Assembly (NCBI GenBank): GCA_945787925.1
Contig: CALZJY010000001.1
Location: forward strand, 1-32,744
Direction of reading: 5' to 3'
Length of the DNA: 32,744 nt
DNA from: an uncultured Anaerosporobacter sp.
GTDB taxonomy: Bacteria; Bacillota; Clostridia; Lachnospirales; Lachnospiraceae
Shown: positions 1 through 7,329 of the stretch, piece by piece
Layout: every line of letters starts with the position of its first letter
Numbering within the stretch: position 1 is the stretch's first letter
Translations under genes and position numbers: made by a program
Notes under the pieces: model-generated
Database searches by the model: none
Seen by the model: the letters and a program-made list of their open reading frames with translations, nothing else
Told to the model about the DNA's origin: nothing

Positions 1-512
1 AACTAAAAGCGATTGCCTTAATGTTGCCTGATCTTGAGAAAGTGTATGAACTTGATAGTCAGAGCATGTCGCAACTAAGAGATGAGATGAACTCTAAAGT
101 AATACAGTTGAGTGAGAGTAAATATAAAGATAACTATGGCAATGAAGGGGGGGAGATCTTGAAACGTCAAGAAATCAGTCCTACTACAGAAGGCAAAGAG
201 AAGCAAGAGGTTGTCGTAGAATCTAAGACCTCCAATAAGATGCAAGAGTTTCAACAGATCATGACATCCATCATTACTGATGCAATGAAGGCGAACAATC
301 ACGAGATATCAGAAGTGGTTAGCGAGCAGGTAACAGAGCGAGTAATTAAGGAGATGGATTATCTCTTCAGAGTAAGAGAGGATCATGAAGAAGAGCGGTT
401 TAAGAAGTTTGATGAGTTATTGCGGGATGTTCAAAAAGGCAGGCTAGAGGCTGCAGCAACAATACCGGGAAAGAAAAAACGAAAAAGACTCTTTGGAAGA
501 AAAAAGAGATAG
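1..512 (+). CDS. Unrecognised charged protein, 3' part only
   Basis: The frame is open from the first base of the window, so the gene begins upstream; the first ATG inside (position 21) has no ribosome binding site and is probably internal. About 169 residues are visible. They are highly charged and mostly predicted helical: a Glu/Lys-rich middle, a stretch with spaced hydrophobics (MQEFQQIMTSIITDAMKAN), and a very basic C-terminus ending KKKRKRLFGRKKR, which could bind nucleic acid or acidic lipid. No catalytic motif or membrane segment is seen. I do not recognise the family, and the missing N-terminal part would decide it. A strong terminator hairpin follows 20 bases after the stop, so this is the last gene of its transcript. 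Confidence 0.75.
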   Translation, partial: LKAIALMLPDLEKVYELDSQSMSQLRDEMNSKVIQLSESKYKDNYGNEGGEILKRQEISPTTEGKEKQEVVVESKTSNKMQEFQQIMTSIITDAMKANNHEISEVVSEQVTERVIKEMDYLFRVREDHEEERFKKFDELLRDVQKGRLEAAATIPGKKKRKRLFGRKKR

Positions 513-532
513 TACATAGCAAAGATAGATGC

Positions 533-577
533 AAAAAGAGATTGCCAGCCTAGAAAGCAGGACAATCTCTTTTTCTA
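533..577 (+). terminator. Rho-independent terminator, bidirectional
   Basis: A perfect 12-bp stem (533-544 with 563-574) starts in an A run and ends in a T run, so it can stop transcripts on both strands: the partial gene from the left and ferredoxin read-through from the right. Confidence 0.8.
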
Positions 578-588
578 TTTATGTAAAT

Positions 589-619
589 ATACAGGTCCCC
601 TTCTAGAAGAGACCTGTAT
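589..619 (-). terminator. Hairpin downstream of the ferredoxin gene
   Basis: A perfect 9-bp stem (589-597 with 611-619) has a 13-base loop and lies 42 bases beyond the ferredoxin stop. The T tract on the minus strand is short, so it may be a weak terminator backed up by the hairpin at 533-577, or an mRNA 3'-end stabiliser. Confidence 0.5.
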
Positions 620-660
620 GTTTAGAATTGTATATTCATATTGGTCATATAAAGGTTAAA

Positions 661-828
661 TTAGCCTTCGATAGAACCTGTAGGGCAAGTTGCAGCGCAA
701 GCACCACAATCGATACATACATCAGCGTCGATTTCGTAGTGAGCAGCACCTTCAGAGATAGCTCCTACTGGACATTCAGCTTCGCAAGCTCCACAGCTTA
801 CACAACCATCGTTAATTACGTGTGCCAT
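661..828 (-). CDS. 2[4Fe-4S] clostridial-type ferredoxin
   Basis: A 55-residue protein beginning MAHVINDGC and ending PTGSIEG. It carries two CxxCxxCxxxCP motifs (CVSCGACEAECP and CIDCGACAATCP), which is the classic layout of small soluble bacterial ferredoxins holding two low-potential [4Fe-4S] clusters. Such proteins carry electrons between pyruvate:ferredoxin oxidoreductase, hydrogenases and the Rnf complex; the Rnf operon later in the window is a plausible partner, though this is inferred. The start is supported by AAGGAGG (plus-strand 838-844) nine bases upstream. It is monocistronic, with its own promoter (863-891) and terminator hairpins, and diverges from the DUF1858 gene. The two halves are similar to each other, as expected from the ancient duplication in this family. 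Confidence 0.95.
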   Translation of the reverse strand: MAHVINDGCVSCGACEAECPVGAISEGAAHYEIDADVCIDCGACAATCPTGSIEG

Positions 829-862
829 TATACATTTCCTCCTTATTAATATTTGTGAACCT

Positions 863-891
863 ATTTTAATATAATTAGGACAATATTACAA
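863..891 (-). promoter_or_regulatory. SigA-type promoter for the ferredoxin gene
   Basis: On the minus strand, TTGTAA (plus 886-891) and TAAAAT (plus 863-868) are separated by 17 bases, 35 bases before the ferredoxin start codon. Confidence 0.6.
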
Positions 892-953
892 TAGATATGT
901 GAAGGTTTTTTATTTCGTACAATGATACGTGTTGCTAGATGCCATATGTTGCC

Positions 954-982
954 TTGACTGGTATAAAAAATTAGCATATAAT
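954..982 (+). promoter_or_regulatory. SigA-type promoter for the DUF1858 gene
   Basis: TTGACT (954-959) and a perfect TATAAT (977-982) with 17-base spacing. It points away from the ferredoxin promoter 62 bases to the left, so the two small redox genes share a divergent control region. Confidence 0.8.
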
Positions 983-1035
983 AACTTTATTTACAAATAA
1001 TATAAAAGAGCATAGAAAAATAGGAGGAACTCAAA

Positions 1036-1239
1036 ATGACTAAAGTATCTAAAGATATGATTATCGGTGAAATCATCCAAATGGACCAAGGATTTATTCC
1101 AATTCTTATGGAAGCAGGAATGCACTGCCTTGGATGTCCATCTTCACAAGCAGAATCCTTAGAAGATGCTGCAATGGTACATGGTCTTGATGCAGATAAA
1201 TTAGTAGCAGATTTAAATGCATATTTAGAGTCTAAATAG
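1036..1239 (+). CDS. DUF1858 / hybrid-cluster-associated redox disulfide protein
   Basis: A 67-residue protein that is essentially a single DUF1858 domain. Members are found as stand-alone proteins or fused to hybrid-cluster (prismane) proteins and are annotated as a redox disulfide domain. The diagnostic feature is the motif MHCLGCPSS (residues 29-37), giving a CxxC pair at the start of a helix, after an N-terminal IIGEIIQ helix and a GFIPILMEAG segment. The start has TAGGAGG at 1021-1027, eight bases away. It is transcribed alone from a consensus promoter and ends in a strong terminator. The biochemical role is not established for the family; a thiol/disulfide or metal-linked function is inferred from the cysteines. 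Confidence 0.85.
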   Translation: MTKVSKDMIIGEIIQMDQGFIPILMEAGMHCLGCPSSQAESLEDAAMVHGLDADKLVADLNAYLESK

Positions 1240-1255
1240 GACAAACTGTCCGACC

Positions 1256-1290
1256 AAAAAAAGAGCCGACATCATGTCGGCTCTTTTTTA
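1256..1290. terminator. Bidirectional terminator between DUF1858 gene and mecA
   Basis: A perfect stem AAAAAAAGAGCCGAC (1256-1270) with GTCGGCTCTTTTTTT (1276-1290) around an ATCAT loop. The GC core with A and T runs on either side serves both convergent genes and overlaps the last bases of mecA. Confidence 0.92.
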
Positions 1291-2091
1291 CATTACAGAT
1301 AAAATCTGAACAGCATTGTCACGAACAATTACTTCGAAGTGTTCTTTGAAGTAAGCAATCGTAGCATAGGTGCTGCGTTCTAATTTTCCATATTCAGATA
1401 CTAAGTTGCAGATTCGATTAAACTCCTGTGGAGTATATTCGGACTGTGTTAATACTAAATAATAGGTATTTGTCGCTTCGTTCTTATATAAATCATTGTG
1501 GCCATGATAAGAAACGATAAGCTCTGCACTTACTCGGATAACTTCGTCTAAGGATTTGAAAGAGAAGATCTTAGTCAGTGGAGGAGTCGTCTTTGCGGCT
1601 GGTTCCTCGGCTGTCTCTGCAGAGTCTTCTTTTTCCTCTATTAGATCAAGTGATTCTGCTGGGGATTCTTCCTTGTTTGAGTCTGCATTCTTGTTACTGT
1701 TTAGGTCAAGCAAATTATCTAAATCCTGATAGCTGTTAAGTAAGTCATCGTCAAATCCTAAATCGTCCTCGCTCTCATCCCCATTGAAGGAGGAATCGGA
1801 AAAGCTAGGAGAAAATTTAGAAAAGCGAGTATCTAACTCATCAGGGTCTTCTACTTTAGTTACAACTAGGACTAACGTTTCTGGAGAGACAGGAATTGCT
1901 TCGATCATTAAAGGAATGTCATCTGCTTCAAAACCAAACTCGAAAGCGGCTTGTTGCATCATATCGCGAAATAATAGTTTTGCCTTTTCTGTACCGTATG
2001 CAAGTTCACTAATTCGAAGTTGTCGATCTACTAAATCATCTTTGTTAAGGGTACAACGAATCTGATTCTCATTTATCTTTTCAATCTTCAT
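1288..2091 (-). CDS. mecA: Adaptor protein MecA
   Basis: A 267-residue MecA-family adaptor, which in Firmicutes delivers unfolded or specific substrates (such as ComK in Bacillus) to the ClpC-ClpP protease. The N-terminal substrate-binding domain (about residues 1-90, MKIEKINENQIRCTL followed by the AKLLFRDMMQQAAFEFGF helix) is joined by an unusually acidic, low-complexity linker (about 95-170, rich in D, E, S, N) to a C-terminal ClpC-binding domain (about 175-267, with FSFKSLDEVIRVS and YGKLERSTYATIAYFKEHFE). This is longer than the usual 200-230 residues, mainly because of the linker. AAGGATG precedes the start. It is monocistronic. Its partner clpC is not in the window. Confidence 0.93.
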   Translation of the reverse strand: MKIEKINENQIRCTLNKDDLVDRQLRISELAYGTEKAKLLFRDMMQQAAFEFGFEADDIPLMIEAIPVSPETLVLVVTKVEDPDELDTRFSKFSPSFSDSSFNGDESEDDLGFDDDLLNSYQDLDNLLDLNSNKNADSNKEESPAESLDLIEEKEDSAETAEEPAAKTTPPLTKIFSFKSLDEVIRVSAELIVSYHGHNDLYKNEATNTYYLVLTQSEYTPQEFNRICNLVSEYGKLERSTYATIAYFKEHFEVIVRDNAVQILSVM

Positions 2092-2629
2092 AGAATCACA
2101 TCCTTTCTATTTCCTAAATTCTTATAGTAGTGTCTGTATCATCCCACGGTTTATCAAGTCTTAACATCCTACAAGGGCGTAAGTGTATAATATAGTATAT
2201 GCCAAAATATAAGTTATATTGTGCTTTGTGATAATTTAGTGAAATGATGTCACGATTACCATTTCATAGTTGTTTTTGTGCTTAAAGTATAAGTGAAAAC
2301 CTGTACAAAGTCAATATTCCTAGTGGATTAATTTGGTGGTCAAAGATGTAAATAAGACAAGCTATACTATAAAAATTATATAACCAATAACCAACAATTA
2401 TTCCTAATAAATATCGTAAAAACGTAGAAAAATAAATTTTCTTAAGTAATTGTACCCAATATTTATGTATAAGTTTTTACATATTCTAGTTATTATAATA
2501 GTATATGAGTGTGTTATAATAACGTGAATAGATATAAAACCATAGTCTATATTGTATTCCCGTGGACTTTGTTTTATATTATTAGTTGTTACAATGAAAA
2601 TTTCATCAAAAATAAAGAAAGTGAATTGT
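2092..2629. other. AT-rich divergent intergenic region
   Basis: This 538-base gap separates mecA (leftward) from the penicillin-binding protein gene (rightward) and must hold both promoters. Two perfect TATAAT hexamers lie at 2494-2499 and 2515-2520 pointing at the PBP gene, but neither has a good -35 at standard spacing. A short inverted repeat GAAATG/CATTTC lies at 2242-2266. I see no coding sequence or structured RNA. Confidence 0.5.
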
Positions 2630-4948
2630 ATGGAAAAAGAAAAAAAGAAGAAAAAGAAGAAAGCAATTAGTCCGAGACGACGTAGGATTAAGCTTGCTTT
2701 CAAGATTTTTATCCTTGTTTCATTGCTATGCGTATTAGTAGGAGGTATCGTATTTTATTTTAAATATGGTAAGGGAATCTTAAAAGCCCAATCTGAAGCG
2801 AAGGCAATGGTGGCAGAGAGTACGAAAGATACATTCAAGAAAGATCAGACCAGTTTCGTCTATGATGTGGATGGAAAGCTGATAGCCAAATTAAAAGGTG
2901 CGAAGGATGTCAACTATCTTTCCATTGAGGACATCCCGAATGAAGTATGGCAAGCAGTAATCTCTATTGAAGATAAGAGCTTCAAAAGCCACGGTGGGAT
3001 CGACATTTCAGCAAACATCCGTGCTGCATTAGCATTGGTAAAGAATAAGGGTAAGATTAAGCAAGGGGCTAGTACAATTACTCAGCAGTTAGCACGTAAT
3101 ATATTCTTGAGCTTTGACCAAACATGGGAACGTAAAATAAAAGAAATCTTTGTGGCAATTGAGCTTGAAAAGAAATACACAAAGATGGAGATTTTAGAGT
3201 TCTATTTAAATAATATTAATTTTGCCAACGGATATTATGGTATTCAAGCAGCTAGTAGAGGTTACTTTAGCAAAGACGTAGGAGAGCTTAGCTTGTCCCA
3301 GATTGCGTTCTTAGTTGCAATACCGAATAATCCAACTGTATTTAGTCCTACAGAGCATATTGAGAATACTTTGACACGTCGTAATCGTATTTTAAAACAA
3401 ATGCTTGAGGATAGAAAAATTACTCAAACGCAATATGATGAGGCAGTCTCAGAAAAAATCAAGTTAAAACGTGAGAAGATCGAAAAACAGACTTCCGTAG
3501 ACAGCTATGTACTGTTTGCAGCAACCGAAGCAATCATGGAAGCAAACGGATTCGAGTTTAAGAACAAATTTAACTCTGATGAAGAAAAAGAGGAATATAA
3601 TACATCATATTCAGAACAATATACACAAGCACAGCAGGATTTATACTCCAAAGGCTACAGCATATATACTTCGATCGATCCTGTAATTCAACAGACGCTT
3701 CAAGAGACCGTAAATGAGAAATTAAGCGGTTTTACTATGAAGTCAGAGGAAGGCATCTATAAGATGCAAGGTGCTGCAGTATGTATCGATAACAAGACGG
3801 GGCGTGTTGTTGCAATCGTCGGTGGAAGAGAGCAAGAAGATGTGACTTCTTACTTAAACCGCGGCTTCCAAGCATACCGTCAGCCAGGAAGTGCCATTAA
3901 GCCATTGATTGATTATTTACCAGCATTACAAAATGGATATTCTGCAAATAGTATTGTAGTAGATAAGAAAATCAAAGATGGTCCAAACAATAGTGATGGC
4001 AGATTCTTAGGAAGAATGACATTAAGAACAGCAGTAGAGAAATCTAGAAATACGGTAGCATACCAGCTGTTCGAGCAATTAAATCCTTATGTATGCATGA
4101 GCTATTTATATGATATGAACTTTAAAAAGCTTGATCAGAGCGATTATCTGAATACTGCAAGTATCGGTGGCTTTACAAATGGTGTAAGCCCATTAGAAAT
4201 GGCTTCCGCATATGCAACGATTGCAAATCAAGGAAAATACCGTAAAGCAACATGTATTGTTAAGATCATGGATTCAGATGGAAATGAAGTAGTAAGCGAC
4301 AGTATACAAGAAAAACAAGTATATGAAGCAAATGCTTGTAATGAAATGACAGACATCTTAGAAGGTGTATTGATCCGTGGTACAGGTAGAGGGTACAAGC
4401 TTTCCAATATGCCTAGTGCCGGTAAGACAGGTACGACAAATGCCAATAAAGATGGATGGTTCGTAGGCTATACACCATATTATACAACAAGCGTATGGGT
4501 AGGTTATGATATTCCTAAAGCATTAAGCGGTCTTACAGGAGGTTCTTATCCTCTTCGTATCTGGAATTCATTTATGACAAATATTCATGAGGGATTCGAA
4601 ACTGTACCGTTCCCATCTTATACGTCTTCTTCTAGTCATAAGGATTTTGTAGATGCGGATGAGCCAGAGGAAACAGAGGCGCCAGTAGAGACGGAACAGC
4701 CAACAGAGACAGAACAACCATTAGAAACAGAAGCGCCGGTGGAAACAGAGACACCGGTGGAAACAGAAGCACCAGTAGTGACTCCTGAACCAACACCAAT
4801 ACAAACAGAGGCTCCAGTAGTAACACCTGAGCCGACGAAGAAACCAGAGCTACCAAATCCTCCGGCTGAGCCAGAAACACCTTCTGGTCCAGAGGAAGGA
4901 CAACAGGAACAAGTTCCGGTAGCACCAGAAGAAGAATCTGGTGAATAA
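2630..4948 (+). CDS. Class A penicillin-binding protein (PBP1A-type)
   Basis: A bifunctional peptidoglycan synthase of 772 residues from this start. Layout: a Lys/Arg-rich cytoplasmic head (MEKEKKKKKKK), one membrane segment (about residues 22-45), a GT51 glycosyltransferase domain (about 75-270) with the catalytic Glu in IEDKSF (E114), the ASTITQQLARN motif and KKYTKMEILEFYLN, then a transpeptidase domain with SxxK at S421-K424 (PGSAIKP), SxN at S472-N474 (SRN) and KTG at K599 (AGKTGTT). The tail after about 670 is a Glu/Thr/Pro repeat region (ETEAPVETE units) likely exposed in the wall. The start is uncertain: 2594 (ATG) and 2552 (TTG) are in frame and no candidate has a strong Shine-Dalgarno; 2630 is chosen for the weak GAAAGTG upstream and the typical basic head. 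All catalytic motifs are intact. Confidence 0.93.
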   Translation: MEKEKKKKKKKAISPRRRRIKLAFKIFILVSLLCVLVGGIVFYFKYGKGILKAQSEAKAMVAESTKDTFKKDQTSFVYDVDGKLIAKLKGAKDVNYLSIEDIPNEVWQAVISIEDKSFKSHGGIDISANIRAALALVKNKGKIKQGASTITQQLARNIFLSFDQTWERKIKEIFVAIELEKKYTKMEILEFYLNNINFANGYYGIQAASRGYFSKDVGELSLSQIAFLVAIPNNPTVFSPTEHIENTLTRRNRILKQMLEDRKITQTQYDEAVSEKIKLKREKIEKQTSVDSYVLFAATEAIMEANGFEFKNKFNSDEEKEEYNTSYSEQYTQAQQDLYSKGYSIYTSIDPVIQQTLQETVNEKLSGFTMKSEEGIYKMQGAAVCIDNKTGRVVAIVGGREQEDVTSYLNRGFQAYRQPGSAIKPLIDYLPALQNGYSANSIVVDKKIKDGPNNSDGRFLGRMTLRTAVEKSRNTVAYQLFEQLNPYVCMSYLYDMNFKKLDQSDYLNTASIGGFTNGVSPLEMASAYATIANQGKYRKATCIVKIMDSDGNEVVSDSIQEKQVYEANACNEMTDILEGVLIRGTGRGYKLSNMPSAGKTGTTNANKDGWFVGYTPYYTTSVWVGYDIPKALSGLTGGSYPLRIWNSFMTNIHEGFETVPFPSYTSSSSHKDFVDADEPEETEAPVETEQPTETEQPLETEAPVETETPVETEAPVVTPEPTPIQTEAPVVTPEPTKKPELPNPPAEPETPSGPEEGQQEQVPVAPEEESGE

Positions 4949-4989
4949 TAAAAAAACGCATATTCTTTGGAATATGCGTTTTTTTATTA
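4946..4989. terminator. Bidirectional terminator between the PBP gene and prs
   Basis: A perfect palindrome with a 15-bp core stem (4951-4965 with 4970-4984) and a TTTG loop extends through the flanking A and T runs. The PBP TAA stop and the prs TAA stop (4987-4989) lie within or at the edge of the palindrome, so both convergent mRNAs end almost on their stop codons. Confidence 0.93.
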
Positions 4990-6168
4990 TGTTGTCTTGT
5001 TAGTTTCGTATTGGCTAACAAGGCGTTGGATTTTTTCTGTTGGACTTAATAAATCACTGATGGAATTGTCGTGATTTAATGTGTCGATTAATAATGCAAT
5101 ATATTTAGACATATCGACATTTACATAATACGGTTTGGATAATAATTCTTCGGATTGATATACAAGGTTTGTTGTTAAGATACGATGGAATAATCCTTCT
5201 TCGAATGCTTTATCGAATTGTTCAAAACCATTTGTAAATAAACCGAATGTAGCAGCGATAAAGATTCTACCTGCTTTACGACGTTTTAATTCTTTTGCAA
5301 CGTCTAACATACTTTCACCAGAAGAAATCATATCATCGATGATGATAACGTCTTTTCCTTCTAGATCAGAACCTAAGAATTCATGAGCAATGATTGGGTT
5401 ACGTCCATTTACGATTGTTGTGTAGTCACGACGTTTGTAGAACATACCTACGTCGACCCCAATTACGTTACCGAAGTAAACCGCTCTTCCCATTGCACCT
5501 TCATCAGGAGAAATAACCATCATGTGTTGTGCGTCTATGTTAAGATCAGGAACATTCTTTAATAATGCCTTGATGAATTGGTATGTTGGCATTATTGTTT
5601 CGAAACTCTTAAGAGGAATTGCATTTTGCACTCTTGGGTCATGAGCATCAAATGTGATGATACTTTCTACGCCCATGCTTGTTAATTCTTGAAGTGCTAA
5701 TGCACAGTCAAGAGATTCTCTAGAGCTACGTTTATGTTGACGTCCTTCATATAAGAAAGGCATGATAACAGTAATTCTACGAGCTTTACCACCAATAGCT
5801 GCAATGATTCTCTTAAGATCTTGATAATGATCATCTGGAGACATGTGGTTTACTTGACCAGACATGTTATAAGTTAGGCTGTGATTAGAAACATCTACAA
5901 GGATGTATACATCAGAACCACGAACGGATTCACAGATTACACCTTTTGCTTCACCAGAACCGAAACGAGGACAGTTTGCCTCTACTAAATAGGAATTACG
6001 TTTGTATCCTTTGAATACGATATTTCCTGAGTGTTCGCTTTGACGGTCTGTTCTCCATTGAACGATGTAATCGTTTACTTTTTTTCCTAAACCTTTACTA
6101 CTCTCGAGTGCTACAATTCCTAAAGAACCAACAGGAATTGTTTCCAAATTATTATCTTGTTGCGACAT
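4987..6168 (-). CDS. prs: Ribose-phosphate pyrophosphokinase (PRPP synthetase), long form
   Basis: Makes PRPP from ribose 5-phosphate and ATP for purine, pyrimidine, histidine, tryptophan and NAD synthesis. The 393-residue protein has the PRPP-binding loop VIIIDDMISSGES, the MPFLYEGRQHKRSSRES flexible loop (the position of the YARQDRK loop in standard enzymes), and FDAHDPRVQNAIP. It is about 80 residues longer than the usual 310-320, with extra N-terminal sequence and several insertions, and its motifs are diverged. ATG at 6168 is preferred over the in-frame ATG at 6183 because the latter lies on the GGAGGAG ribosome binding site (plus 6175-6181), six bases before 6168. It has its own promoter (6258-6286) and a structured leader. 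A divergent paralogue with another role cannot be excluded. Confidence 0.85.
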   Translation of the reverse strand: MSQQDNNLETIPVGSLGIVALESSKGLGKKVNDYIVQWRTDRQSEHSGNIVFKGYKRNSYLVEANCPRFGSGEAKGVICESVRGSDVYILVDVSNHSLTYNMSGQVNHMSPDDHYQDLKRIIAAIGGKARRITVIMPFLYEGRQHKRSSRESLDCALALQELTSMGVESIITFDAHDPRVQNAIPLKSFETIMPTYQFIKALLKNVPDLNIDAQHMMVISPDEGAMGRAVYFGNVIGVDVGMFYKRRDYTTIVNGRNPIIAHEFLGSDLEGKDVIIIDDMISSGESMLDVAKELKRRKAGRIFIAATFGLFTNGFEQFDKAFEEGLFHRILTTNLVYQSEELLSKPYYVNVDMSKYIALLIDTLNHDNSISDLLSPTEKIQRLVSQYETNKTT

Positions 6169-6206
6169 GAATGTCTCCTCCATCTATAATTACTATTTCA
6201 GTATGT

Positions 6207-6243
6207 GTTACCAGTTATGATTAAAAAATACAATCATGGTAAC
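6207..6243 (-). promoter_or_regulatory. Hairpin in the prs 5' leader
   Basis: In the leader RNA, two 6-bp helices (GTTACC/GGTAAC, then ATGATT/AATCAT) stack with a 4-base bulge on one side and an 8- to 9-base A/T loop. It lies between the prs promoter and the ribosome binding site. A regulatory role is inferred only from its position. Confidence 0.4.
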
Positions 6244-6257
6244 AATGTCCATTAATT

Positions 6258-6286
6258 TTTATACCATTATCCTTCTTATCCGTCAA
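6258..6286 (-). promoter_or_regulatory. SigA-type promoter for prs
   Basis: On the minus strand, TTGACG (plus 6281-6286) and TATAAA (plus 6258-6263) with 17-base spacing, in the gap between dnaC-like and prs. This implies that prs is transcribed separately from the replication genes. Confidence 0.75.
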
Positions 6287-6321
6287 GGACAAAATCTGTC
6301 ATAATCTGTGAGGATTTTCCC

Positions 6322-7317
6322 TTATTTAAAACGCTTCATAAAGCGGATATCGTCTCCGTATACGTTTAATAATGTGTAGTTTCCAATCAAACGTGAATAG
6401 ATGCGTTCGCTATAAGTGACAGAGAGTTCTTCCAGAGATAAGTTTGTCGAAATGATTGTCGATTTCTTTTTCAAATGTCGTTCATTGATACAGTTATATA
6501 GTTGGGAAGAAACAAAACTATTATTAAATTCTGTACCAAGGTCATCAATGATGAGTAAATCACATTCGTAGATGAAATCCTCATTCAGTCTTCCTTCTGG
6601 GGAGGAAGTGTCTGGATTTTTTTGAAACTTATTCTTTTCGAATAAATCAAATAGCTGATAAGAAGTAAGATAGATCACCGTAACAGCCTTGCGAATCAGT
6701 TCATTTGCGATTGAGTTTGCAAGGAAGGTCTTTCCTACACCAGCATTTCCGTAGATTAATAAGTTCTGGTACTCTGTTTCGAAATGGTCCATATAGTATT
6801 TACACTTGCTAAGGATGCGTCTCATATTTTCATATGGTGAAAGTCCTGTAAGTTCATTTACTATGTCTTTTGAATAATAGTCCAGACGGAAATTAGAGAA
6901 ATTCTCATCTTTGATAATTTCCTTTACGGTATCTTGGGAGAATAACATATTTACGATGGCTTGCTTAAAACAATGGCATTTTTCATTATTAATATACCCA
7001 CTATCTTTACAATCCTTGCATGAATAGATTGGTGCAAGGTAATCTGCAGGATAGCCGTTGGAAACAAGCAATTGTTTCTTACAATCGGAAAGTTCTTTCG
7101 TAGTTTCCTTTAAACGTTCCAGTGCGGAATCATCGCCAAGGATGGAAAGTTTGGCGGCTTCCATGGAATTTGTGATGATTTCGTCTTCAATTTCTTTCAT
7201 TGCAGGAATCTTTGTGTAGATTTCCTCTTCACGTTCTTTTAAGATTCGCTTATTATGTGATTTCTTAAGATCATAATCTCTTTGGATGGCATTGTACTGC
7301 CAGTTGTTAAGAAACAT
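6322..7317 (-). CDS. dnaC: DnaC/DnaI-like helicase loader, AAA+ ATPase
   Basis: A 331-residue AAA+ ATPase of the DnaC/DnaI/IstB type, which loads replicative helicase DnaB/DnaC onto DNA. Visible: an N-terminal coiled, charged helicase-binding part (1-90), a likely zinc site CKDCKDSGYINNEKCHC (about 100-116) as in DnaI, Walker A GNAGVGKT (about 190-197), Walker B LLIIDDLGTE (about 253-262) and sensor ISTNLS. IstB transposase helpers share the ATPase core, but there is no transposase here and the zinc-containing N-terminus and dnaD neighbour favour a replication role. Start is supported by AGGAGGT. It follows dnaD by 12 bases, so the two form an operon. The symbol follows common clostridial annotation; dnaI is the Bacillus equivalent. 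Confidence 0.88.
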   Translation of the reverse strand: MFLNNWQYNAIQRDYDLKKSHNKRILKEREEEIYTKIPAMKEIEDEIITNSMEAAKLSILGDDSALERLKETTKELSDCKKQLLVSNGYPADYLAPIYSCKDCKDSGYINNEKCHCFKQAIVNMLFSQDTVKEIIKDENFSNFRLDYYSKDIVNELTGLSPYENMRRILSKCKYYMDHFETEYQNLLIYGNAGVGKTFLANSIANELIRKAVTVIYLTSYQLFDLFEKNKFQKNPDTSSPEGRLNEDFIYECDLLIIDDLGTEFNNSFVSSQLYNCINERHLKKKSTIISTNLSLEELSVTYSERIYSRLIGNYTLLNVYGDDIRFMKRFK

Positions 7318-7329
7318 GTAAGAGACCTC

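Noticed and set aside
628..849. 73-codon plus-strand open frame
   Set aside because: Antisense to the ferredoxin gene, which has all eight cluster cysteines and a good ribosome binding site.
4632..5021. 129-codon minus-strand open frame rich in Leu/Val/Pro
   Set aside because: It is antisense to the Glu/Thr/Pro repeats of the PBP and runs into the terminator; composition is a by-product of the repeat, with no ribosome binding site.
6322..7317. IstB-type transposase helper as an alternative for the AAA+ gene
   Set aside because: No transposase or terminal repeats nearby; the zinc-site N-terminus and operon with dnaD indicate a replication loader.
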